Shown here in pieces: positions 57,291 through 64,000 of a DNA stretch of 64,000 nt. Numbering within the stretch: position 1 is the stretch's first letter; the number at the start of each line of letters is the position of its first letter. Under the pieces are notes generated by a model that did no database searches, had not been told where the DNA came from, and was given only the letters and a program-made list of their open reading frames with translations. The DNA comes from Betaproteobacteria bacterium (GTDB taxonomy: Bacteria > Pseudomonadota > Gammaproteobacteria > Burkholderiales > Usitatibacteraceae): the NCBI GenBank assembly GCA_016708825.1, contig JADJEZ010000007.1:62001-126000 (forward strand), in the 5' to 3' direction. The position numbers were made by a program, and so were the translations under genes.

Positions 57291-58031
57291 ATGACCAGGA
57301 TCGCTCTCGCGGCGGCCATCGCCGCCGTCCTCGCCACGCCCGCTTTCGCGAAGGACAAGGCCGACGGCGAATGGCGCGGCACGCTCTCGCTCAGCCTGAG
57401 CTACTCCACGGGCAACACCGACGCCAACGCCCTCAACGTGGCCGCCGATGCCGTGCGCGCCACCGCCACGGACAAGTTCTCCCTCGGCGCGACGGCGCTG
57501 CGCAGCCAGTCGAAGAGCGAGGGCGTGACCACGAAGACCGCGGAGCTCTACAAGCTCGGTGGCCGCTACGACCGCAACCTCGGGGAGCGCCTCTTCGGCT
57601 TCGGCTCCGCGAACGTGGAGAAGGACAAGCTGCAGCTCCTGGACCTGCGCACGAGCCTGGGAGCCGGCGCGGGCTACCACCTCGTCGCCACCGACGACAC
57701 GACGTTCGACCTCTTCGGCGGCCTCGGCGTGACGCGGGAGGAATACACCGCGTCCTCGCGCAACTTCACCGAACTCGTGCTGGGGGAGGAGTCGTCCCAC
57801 AGGCTCTTCGAGCGCACGACGTTCAAGCAGAAGCTCTCGGTCTATCCCAACCTGAAGGATTCCGGCGAGTACCGCGCGAACTTCGACGCCACGCTCGCCA
57901 CCGCCATCGCGGCGGGCTGGAACTTCAACGTGACGCTCTCCAATCGCTACGTGAGCAACCCGCAGCCGGGGCTCAAGTCGACCGACACGCTGCTGCTCGT
58001 GGGCGTGGCGAGCACCTTCGGCCCGAAGTAG
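57291..58031 (+). CDS. DUF481 outer-membrane beta-barrel protein
   Basis: This 246-residue protein has a signal peptide (ALAAAIAAVLATPAFA-K) and the DUF481 pattern of alternating strands: WRGTLSLSLSYSTGNTDANA, KLGGRYDRNLGERLFGFGSA, RTSLGAGAGYHLVATDDTTF and LSVYPNLKDSGEYRANFDAT. A C-terminal phenylalanine occurs in VGVASTFGPK. It is expected in the outer membrane as a small, salt-induced-type barrel of unknown function. AAAGGAACCCC precedes the ATG. It converges on the gene at 58051 with only 19 nt between stops. Confidence 0.85.
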   Translation: MTRIALAAAIAAVLATPAFAKDKADGEWRGTLSLSLSYSTGNTDANALNVAADAVRATATDKFSLGATALRSQSKSEGVTTKTAELYKLGGRYDRNLGERLFGFGSANVEKDKLQLLDLRTSLGAGAGYHLVATDDTTFDLFGGLGVTREEYTASSRNFTELVLGEESSHRLFERTTFKQKLSVYPNLKDSGEYRANFDATLATAIAAGWNFNVTLSNRYVSNPQPGLKSTDTLLLVGVASTFGPK

Positions 58032-58050
58032 CGTCGCCGCTCCGCCGCGT

Positions 58051-58917
58051 TCAGCGCATGCGGGCCGTGGCGGTGGCCCGGCGCGCGTAGCCCAACTTGC
58101 GGCTGCGCTCGAGCTTGCCCGCGAAGGCCGGGAAGTCGAGCCCGTAGCGCGCGCGCAGGGCTTTCGCGTGGGTGGCCATCCGGCGCCAGCGCGGCTCGAA
58201 GGCGGGGTCGCGGAAGGCGAAGGCGACGTAATTGCCGTCGTCGGCGATGGGCAGGAGGATCACGTTGCCGTCGAACACCTTGCCGATCATCGCGAGGTGC
58301 GCGATGCGCTCGGCCTTCGGCCCCACGAGGTTGGCCACCATCACGCCGTTCCCGGCCATCGCCTCGTGCACGCTCTCGTAGAATTCGCGCGTGCAAAGGG
58401 ACGGCGCGACACCGTCGCGGTCGAAGGCGTCGATCAGGACGACCTCGGGCTGCGTGTCGCACTGCGCCAGGTGGCCGGCCGCGTCGGCGCGCACCACGCG
58501 GAAGTTCGCGTCGTCCGGCGGCAGGAGGAACTGCTCGCGGAAGGCGATCACGTCGCGGTCGATCTCGACCGCCGTGATCCGCGCGCCGGGCAGGTGGCGC
58601 CGGCAGTAGCGCACGAGCGACCCGCCGCCCAGGCCCAGCAGGAGGATCTCGCGGGGCGCCTCGAGGAAGAACAGGAACCCCATCATCTTGCGCGTGTAGG
58701 CGAACTCGAGCGCGAAGGGGTCGGCCAGGCGCATCTCGCTCTGGATGAAGGCGCGCGTGAAGTAGAGCGAACGCTTTCCCTCGTCCTCGATCACGAAAGG
58801 CCTCGCGTAGGTGCCCGAGAGGACGCGGTCGACGAGCGCCTCGCGGTCGCAGTTCCTCGGCTCGAGGAGCCGTATCACGCCGCCTTCGCGGGCGAAGGGG
58901 TTCGCCAGCTCCAGCAT
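58051..58917 (-). CDS. Spermidine synthase-like methyltransferase-fold protein
   Basis: This 288-residue protein has the spermidine-synthase fold: ILLLGLGGGSLVRYCRRHLP (nucleotide-type glycine motif), ITAVEIDRDVIAFREQFLLP and VVLIDAFDRDGVAPSLCTRE with the Asp region. The N-terminal beta domain is short. Such SpeE-like proteins without the full polyamine pocket are common in betaproteobacteria, and their substrate is unknown. It lies 4 nt downstream of the DUF349 gene, so the two form an operon. Confidence 0.82.
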   Translation of the reverse strand: MLELANPFAREGGVIRLLEPRNCDREALVDRVLSGTYARPFVIEDEGKRSLYFTRAFIQSEMRLADPFALEFAYTRKMMGFLFFLEAPREILLLGLGGGSLVRYCRRHLPGARITAVEIDRDVIAFREQFLLPPDDANFRVVRADAAGHLAQCDTQPEVVLIDAFDRDGVAPSLCTREFYESVHEAMAGNGVMVANLVGPKAERIAHLAMIGKVFDGNVILLPIADDGNYVAFAFRDPAFEPRWRRMATHAKALRARYGLDFPAFAGKLERSRKLGYARRATATARMR

Positions 58918-58921
58918 GGAC

Positions 58922-61708
58922 CTAGCGCGAGTGCCCCATGGCGCCGAGGACGCGGTCGCCGCGCTCGCGGTCGCGGCCCTCGATCACGCCCGGCTGCGCG
59001 CACCACGCGAGGAGCCGCTCGCCGGGGCTGCCGCCGTCCGCGGCGGCGCCGCTGCCGAAGCGCTCCTTCAGGAGCTTCACCTGCAGGGCGAGGCGCTTGG
59101 GCTGCAGGTCGGCGGGGCTCTCGAGGCCGAGCGCCATTTCCAGTTCGAGAAGACTTTCGCGCCGCTTTTCCGCGCCTTTCTCGATGCGAGGGCGGTACGG
59201 GCCGGCCGCCGCGCTGTCGGCGAGCGCGGATAGCGCCGCGTCGCGCCGGGCGAGCATCTGCTTCTCCCACGCGCCGGGGAGTTCCGGAAGCGCGGCCCAC
59301 TGTTCCCCGATCGCCTCGGGCGCGGGTGCGCCGGCATCGGCGAGCACCGCCGCCTCGAGGGATTCGCACAGGCGATCCTTCTCGGCGAGGGTTTTCCAGA
59401 CCGCGGCTTCGCGCACGCGCACGCGCGCGGCGAGCGCGGCATCGACCGCTTTCACCGCGCCGCGGAACTTCCCCTCGAGGGAGCGCAGCGCGGGGTCGGC
59501 GCCGCGGGATCCGGCCCGCCAGCGATCCTGCAGCTCGCGGGAGGCCGCGCGCACTTCCTTCTCGTCCTTCTCCGTGGCGCGGGCGAGCTGGTCGAGCTGC
59601 GTGCAGATGTCCTCGAGGGAGCGCCGGCCCTCGACCTTGCGGCCGTCCTCTTCCTTGCGCTTGGCGTGGCGCGCCTCGAACACCGCGTCGCAGGCGCCGC
59701 GGAAGCGCTCCCACAGCCCGCGCTCGTCGCGCTGCGCGAGCGGGTGCGCCTTCGAGTGCTCCTGCCAGCGCGCCTGGATCGCCTTCACGAGCGAGGGCGC
59801 CTCGCGGTCCATGGCGCGGGGCGCGAGGGCCTCGACCTCCGCGATCAGCGCGAGGCGGCCGGACTTCGCCTGCTCGCGCGACTCCGACAGCACCGCCCGC
59901 AGCGGCGCCACCGCCTCCTTCAGGCGCGCATCGAGCTTCTTCCACGCGCCGGGGTCGACGCTGCCCAGTTGCCCCTCGCGCCAGTTCTTGTCGGTCTCGC
60001 GCAGCCAGCGCTCGATGGCGCGCGCGTCCGGCGTTTCGCCGAGGAGCGTCGGCACGTGCTCGGCTGCCGCGGCGATGAATTCCTCGCGCTGCTTGCGCGC
60101 CGCCTTGCGCTGCGCGGCGGCTTCGGCGAAATGGCGGGCCGCGGGCGCGTAGGCCTTCTCGCAGGCGCCGTCGAAGCGCTCCCACAACGAGCGCGGCACG
60201 CCGGTGTGCTGGGCGTCGAGCGCCTTCCACTCCTCGCGCAGCTTCTTTACCTCTGCCGCGGTGCGCGCGGCGTCGAGCCCCTGGGTGGTCACCGCCTCCG
60301 CGCGCTCGCACAGTTGCACGCGGGCGTTGTGCTGGCCGAAGGATTCCCAGCGCTCGAGCTCTCCGAGTTGCTGCCCCACCTTGCCCATGCGGCTCTGGGT
60401 CGGCTTCGGGAGCGCGCCGGCCTCGGACTTGATCGCCTTCATCTCGTCGACCGCCGCGCGCGCGGCGTGCAACTGCCCGGCGGCCAGAGCCTGTTCCGCG
60501 GTGTGCAGCAGGGCGTGGACGCGGTTTCGCGCGACACCGGATTCCTCGCGCGCGGCCTGCGCCTGCGCGAGCCGGCGCTGCTCGACGATCACCAGTGCCG
60601 CCTCGAAGCGGCGCGAAAGCGACGGCGTGCGGATCGCGCGGTCGAGCGCCTGCCAGCGTTCCGGAAGCTGGGCGTTGTCCACGGCGGTGTCCTCGGCGAG
60701 CCGCTCGGCTTCCACGACGAGTGCTTCGGCGCCGGCGACGGCCTGCAGCTCCTGCTCCCAGCCGTCGAGCCGGGACTGCGCCTCGTCGAGTCGCGCGGCG
60801 GCTGGCGCATCGCCGAGCCCCTGCGCTTCCGCGCGAAGTGCGGCGAGGTCGCCGCGCAGGCCCTTGATGGCTTCCGGCCCGTCGGGCGCGGCCAGCGCGC
60901 CGATCCAGTCGTTCACGCGGCGATCGAACTTCGCGCGCCCGGCCTGCTCGGCCTGCTCGCGGTCGAATCGCGCCTGCAGCGCGCGCCTTGCCGCGTCGCA
61001 GCGTTCCAGCCGAGCCGCGTCCTGCGTCATGTCGAGCGCCTGCCAGCGGCGGTTGAGATCCACCACCGCGGTGAGGATCGGGCCGGGCGTTCCGGCCAGC
61101 GCCTCGAGCTGGCCCAGGATCGCGTCGGCCTCGGTGTCCTGGCCCGCGCGGTCCTTCATCGCCTCGAGGCGGTGCTTGGCGAGGCGCATCACGCCGCGGT
61201 CCTTGTTGCGGGCGGCGTCGAGGAGTGCCGCGAGGCCCTCGGGGGTATGGACGCACTCGGCGGCCGCGAGCCGCGTCTCCGCGTGCCCCGCGCCGAGCGC
61301 GAGCTCCACCAGCAGCGGTTCGTCGCGCAGGCCCGCGATGGCCGCGAGGCGCCGTTCCGCGTCCTTCGCGTGCCGGGCCACGTCGGCGCGCACCGCGTCG
61401 GGGCAGTCCTTCCCTTCGAGAATCCCCCGTGCCGCGGCGCCGTCGGCGGTTTCCGAGAGCGCCTTCCCGAGGGCGGCGATGATCGCCCCGCGAACCGTGG
61501 CATCGGCCTCCAGGCCTGCGGCGGCGGCGAGGGCGGGCGGGTCCGCGCAACGCGCGGCGGCCGCTGCGCGCACTTCCGGCGCGGGATCGGCGGCGACGAG
61601 GGCGGCGAGCTCGGCGGAATCCGGCGCGAGCTGCGCCACGCCCAGGATGCGCTGGTCGGCCTCGGCGTGTTCGTGGAGGGGGGTGCGGGAAAAGAGCCTG
61701 GTGGCCAT
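58922..61708 (-). CDS. DUF349 domain-containing protein, 928 aa
   Basis: A long, soluble, highly charged helical protein. The first 200 residues are HEAT-like alpha repeats (PDSAELAALVAADPAPEVRA, then AHAETRLAAAECVHTPEGLA). The rest carries several DUF349 units recognisable by W..LD...R......WERFDGACEKAYAPAARHF- and LWERFRGACDAVFEARHAKR-type sequences. The family is found as a putative coiled-coil, possibly nucleic-acid- or ribosome-associated protein, and the function is not established. Start ATG 61708. The frame is intact over 2.8 kb, so an error-rich consensus does not affect the whole window evenly. Confidence 0.85.
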   Translation of the reverse strand: MATRLFSRTPLHEHAEADQRILGVAQLAPDSAELAALVAADPAPEVRAAAAARCADPPALAAAAGLEADATVRGAIIAALGKALSETADGAAARGILEGKDCPDAVRADVARHAKDAERRLAAIAGLRDEPLLVELALGAGHAETRLAAAECVHTPEGLAALLDAARNKDRGVMRLAKHRLEAMKDRAGQDTEADAILGQLEALAGTPGPILTAVVDLNRRWQALDMTQDAARLERCDAARRALQARFDREQAEQAGRAKFDRRVNDWIGALAAPDGPEAIKGLRGDLAALRAEAQGLGDAPAAARLDEAQSRLDGWEQELQAVAGAEALVVEAERLAEDTAVDNAQLPERWQALDRAIRTPSLSRRFEAALVIVEQRRLAQAQAAREESGVARNRVHALLHTAEQALAAGQLHAARAAVDEMKAIKSEAGALPKPTQSRMGKVGQQLGELERWESFGQHNARVQLCERAEAVTTQGLDAARTAAEVKKLREEWKALDAQHTGVPRSLWERFDGACEKAYAPAARHFAEAAAQRKAARKQREEFIAAAAEHVPTLLGETPDARAIERWLRETDKNWREGQLGSVDPGAWKKLDARLKEAVAPLRAVLSESREQAKSGRLALIAEVEALAPRAMDREAPSLVKAIQARWQEHSKAHPLAQRDERGLWERFRGACDAVFEARHAKRKEEDGRKVEGRRSLEDICTQLDQLARATEKDEKEVRAASRELQDRWRAGSRGADPALRSLEGKFRGAVKAVDAALAARVRVREAAVWKTLAEKDRLCESLEAAVLADAGAPAPEAIGEQWAALPELPGAWEKQMLARRDAALSALADSAAAGPYRPRIEKGAEKRRESLLELEMALGLESPADLQPKRLALQVKLLKERFGSGAAADGGSPGERLLAWCAQPGVIEGRDRERGDRVLGAMGHSR

Positions 61709-61857
61709 GGCGAGGGCGGGTATCGGTGCGGGGAGGGGTGTCGGGGCGTTCTGCCGTCGACTCGGCTACCGCCATGATAAGCCCGGATCGCCGCTGGTTT
61801 CCTGCCCGGGATCCGGAACGCCCCGAATCCGGTGCGCCGGTCGAATTCACGCTCCAA

Positions 61858-61871
61858 TTGATCTGCATCAG
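61858..61871 (+). promoter_or_regulatory. FNR-like box upstream of the padR/multiheme operon
   Basis: TTGAT-CTGC-ATCAG matches the FNR consensus TTGAT-N4-ATCAA at 9 of 10 positions, 77 nt before the padR start. It predicts anaerobic induction of the multiheme cytochrome gene. The remaining divergent region back to 61709 shows nothing else I can name. Confidence 0.55.
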
Positions 61872-61947
61872 GTGACCGCCTTGCATACCCCCCCGGGCGG
61901 GGCGCACATTGCCGACAACTGGTATCGGCCGCCGATAACGGCTTTCG

Positions 61948-62325
61948 ATGATGAAAGAGAAGGAGATCTACGGCGGCCTGGTTCGGCTGCACGTGCTGCA
62001 CCACGCCTCGCGCGAGCCGGTGTTCGGGCAGGGGATCATGGACGAGCTCGCGCACCACGGCTACGCGCTCGGTCCCGGCACGATGTACCCGATCCTCCAC
62101 GGCCTCGAACGGGGCGGGCACCTGAAGTCGGCGGTCGAGAAGGTGGGAAAGCGCAACCGCCGTACGTATGTGGCCACCGCGGCCGGCAGGCGGGCGCTGC
62201 GGCAGGCGAAGGGCAGGGTCTGGGAGCTTTTCCGGGAACTGTTCGAGGATGAATTGTCGCGGGCGCCGGGCAACGGACCGGCGCCGGTCGGGAAATCGAA
62301 GATCCATAGGGAGGAACGAAGATGA
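61948..62325 (+). CDS. PadR family transcriptional regulator
   Basis: This 125-residue winged-helix protein has YGGLVRLHVLHHASREPVFG, then GYALGPGTMYPILHGLERGG and KRNRRTYVATAAGRRALRQA, the standard PadR recognition helix and wing. A short C-terminal extension follows. Its stop overlaps the start of the multiheme cytochrome gene by 4 nt (ATGA), an unusual direct coupling of a repressor with its presumed target. Effectors of PadR proteins are often phenolic or redox-active compounds. Confidence 0.88.
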   Translation: MMKEKEIYGGLVRLHVLHHASREPVFGQGIMDELAHHGYALGPGTMYPILHGLERGGHLKSAVEKVGKRNRRTYVATAAGRRALRQAKGRVWELFRELFEDELSRAPGNGPAPVGKSKIHREERR

Positions 62326-64000
62326 GGACGATGTCAGGCATCAACTTTGCAGGCATGGCGGCGGCGTTGCTCGTCGCGCTGGCGCCCCTGGGCGCGCAGG
62401 CGCAGGCGATCAGCGGCACCGTGACGGACGGCGGCAAACGTGCGGTGAGCGGGGCGACGGTCTACCTCGTGCCCGCCGCGGACGTGGCGAAGCTCGCCAA
62501 GGCGCCCTCGTTCAACATCCGGCGCAACGTCGACAACGACGAGCCCATGGAGGACAACCTCGCCGTCAACCGCGACAAGTACGCGCAGGCGACGACCGAC
62601 GGCAAGGGCGGCTTCACGATCGCCAAGGCCGGGGCCGGGAAATTCTTCGTGTACGTCGAGCCCTCCGACGGCAAGCACCTGCCCGGCGGCACGATGGCCA
62701 ACAAGTCGCGCTCGGCAGCCGAACTCGCCGCGAAGCCGCTGGCGATCCAGGTTTCCGGGAAGATCCCGGACAACGCGACCTTCGTCGGCACCTCGAAGTG
62801 CCTGAAGTGCCACGACGACTATGCCGACATGACCAAGACGCTCCACCGCCTTGGCATCGCCGTCGTCGGCAAGCCGAGCAAGCTGCAGGATTTCTCGCGC
62901 TTCCCCGAGTTCAACGACGGGCTGAAGAAGCTCCAGGCCGGGGCGAAGTTCTACCTCTACGCCTACGACAAGGGCCGCGGCTTCGACAAGTACCAGATCT
63001 CCGAGAAGGCGCCCGCCGATGCGGCGTCGGTGAGCTTTACGGCCACCTTCTTCACCGACAAGGACGGCTCGCTCAAGGTCCGCACGGAAAATGCCCGCGA
63101 CGCCTCCGACGCGCCGCGCGTGTACCCGGTCGAGATGACCTACGGCGGCGGCGTCTACAAGCAGCGCTACCTGTTGCGCGTGGGAGACGCGACCTTCCCC
63201 TTCCTGCAGTACAACACCCACGGAAAGGCGGAGTACGGCGACCGTTCGCGCAAGGACTGGCGCGACTACCACGGCGACTGGCTCTATGACGAGGCCAAGA
63301 AGAAGCTCGCCAACCCGCCCGAAGACCAAGTCCTTCGAGATCCAGTGCGCGTCGTGCCACTACAACGGCTACACGCTCACCCCGACGGTCGAGGGCGGCT
63401 TCGTGGCCGGCGCGGCCAACGACCCGAACGGCGAAGCCGACATCGACGGCGACGGCGTGCCCAACGAGCTCAACGTGGGCTGCGAGAACTGCCACGGCGC
63501 GGGCTCGGCCCACGCGGCGGCCCCGCGGCGCAGCAAGGCCTCCACGATCGTGAACCCGGGCAAGCTCGCGAGCGAGCGCTCCATGGTCATCTGCAACCAG
63601 TGCCACAGCCGCCCGCAGGGCACCATGAAGACCGACCAGCCGATCAACAAGGACAACAAGATGCTCACGCCCGGCATCAGCCGCAACGAGTATCTCGTGA
63701 ACCACACCTCTCGCGAGGACGCGGCGCAGAGCGACTTCTGGCCCGATGGCGTGCATTCCAAGTCGCACCACCAGCAAGCCACGGACCTGGTCCGCTCGAA
63801 GAAGTACATGAACGGCACCCAGATCATGAACTGCGCCGACTGCCACGACCCCCACGGCAAGACGGGCGTGAAGCACCAGATGAAGCTCGCGGTGCGCGAC
63901 GGCAAGGATTCCCTGTGCGCGAGCTGCCACAAGGTCGACATGAAGGAGCATACGACCAAGACCGTGGGCGAGGCGCACACGAAGAAGATCGCGTGCATCG
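62322..64000 (+). CDS. Multiheme cytochrome c with N-terminal carboxypeptidase-regulatory-like domain, partial
   Basis: Signal peptide (INFAGMAAALLVALAPLGAQ), then a beta-sandwich domain (AISGTVTDGGKRAVSGATVY, then DGKGGFTIAKAGAGKFFVYV) of the carboxypeptidase regulatory type. Haem motifs follow: CLKCH near 62800, then CASCH, CENCH, CNQCH, CADCH and CASCH, with the protein running off the window. One extra G at about 63321 shifts the frame between KKKLANPP and TKSFEIQCASCHYNGYTL. FDKYQ-, YLLRVGD- and SKSHHQQATD-type stretches resemble octaheme or nitrite-reductase-like cytochromes of the NrfA/OTR superfamily, without certainty. It is coupled to padR, and an FNR-like box lies upstream, so anaerobic respiration is a likely role. 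Confidence 0.8.
   Translation, partial: MRTMSGINFAGMAAALLVALAPLGAQAQAISGTVTDGGKRAVSGATVYLVPAADVAKLAKAPSFNIRRNVDNDEPMEDNLAVNRDKYAQATTDGKGGFTIAKAGAGKFFVYVEPSDGKHLPGGTMANKSRSAAELAAKPLAIQVSGKIPDNATFVGTSKCLKCHDDYADMTKTLHRLGIAVVGKPSKLQDFSRFPEFNDGLKKLQAGAKFYLYAYDKGRGFDKYQISEKAPADAASVSFTATFFTDKDGSLKVRTENARDASDAPRVYPVEMTYGGGVYKQRYLLRVGDATFPFLQYNTHGKAEYGDRSRKDWRDYHGDWLYDEAKKKLANPPEDQVLRDPVRVVPLQRLHAHPDGRGRLRGRRGQRPERRSRHRRRRRAQRAQRGLRELPRRGLGPRGGPAAQQGLHDREPGQARERALHGHLQPVPQPPAGHHEDRPADQQGQQDAHARHQPQRVSREPHLSRGRGAERLLARWRAFQVAPPASHGPGPLEEVHERHPDHELRRLPRPPRQDGREAPDEARGARRQGFPVRELPQGRHEGAYDQDRGRGAHEEDRVH

Overview
This is a 64-kb piece of a very GC-rich bacterial chromosome. The gene set points to a facultatively anaerobic betaproteobacterium (inference; I cannot name the genus). 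The evidence includes GroESL under a CIRCE operator, an Entner-Doudoroff operon, O2-independent ubiquinone genes (ubiT, ubiU, ubiV), paired DUF6502/DUF5666 genes, tandem LytS/LytTR pairs and at least three multiheme c-type cytochromes. I saw no rRNA, tRNA, transposase, integrase or CRISPR array. Many genes carry single-base indels that break an otherwise conserved frame, often in compensating pairs. I read most of these as consensus errors in the sequence and mark them gene by gene.

Layout. 1-5.5 kb (minus strand): an EEP-family nuclease running off the left edge, a secreted protein, and a UgpABCE-like sugar or polyol ABC importer. 5.7-7.2 kb: a sodium:solute symporter. 7.2-19.5 kb: the most notable region. 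It has a DUF6502/DUF5666 pair, a membrane-anchored Fe-S/FAD oxidoreductase, a b-type membrane protein, a 24-heme and a roughly 34-heme c-type cytochrome, an outer-membrane beta-barrel protein and two tiny membrane proteins, closed by a strong terminator. A 17-bp palindrome (consensus GCGGGAAATATTCCCGC) lies in all three promoter regions of this block. 19.6-25 kb: two paralogous LytS-type kinase/LytTR regulator pairs. 25-29.3 kb: gamma carbonic anhydrase, VanZ, a 2Fe-2S ferredoxin, a hydrolase and a NodIJ-type ABC exporter. 29.3-35.2 kb: an NsrR-like regulator, a thioredoxin-fold protein, DsbD, HemJ, an rRNA methyltransferase and a membrane protein. 35.2-39.9 kb: ubiT-ubiU-ubiV, a second ubiT-like gene and a ThDP-dependent 2-oxoacid decarboxylase, with FNR-like boxes. 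40.2-43.3 kb: a visibly lower-GC cassette (subtilisin-like protease plus secreted protein) bracketed by two copies of the 3' end of dacB. 43.3-46.4 kb: dacB, bioA and a small gene. 47.3-53 kb: the glk-edd-eda-zwf-pgl operon. 53-64 kb: a haem protein, groES-groEL, a GH100-like hydrolase, DUF481, a spermidine-synthase-like protein, DUF349, and a PadR regulator with another multiheme cytochrome running off the right edge.

How it fits together. The 7-19 kb block can be read as one electron conduit: a NAD(P)H/FAD/Fe-S protein at the inner membrane, a b-type membrane protein, two very long periplasmic heme chains, then an outer-membrane barrel. Together with anaerobic ubiquinone synthesis, the FNR-like boxes and the terminal multiheme gene, this suggests respiration with extracellular or poorly soluble acceptors or donors (inference). 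I do not recognise this combination as a named system, and it is my main candidate for something undescribed.
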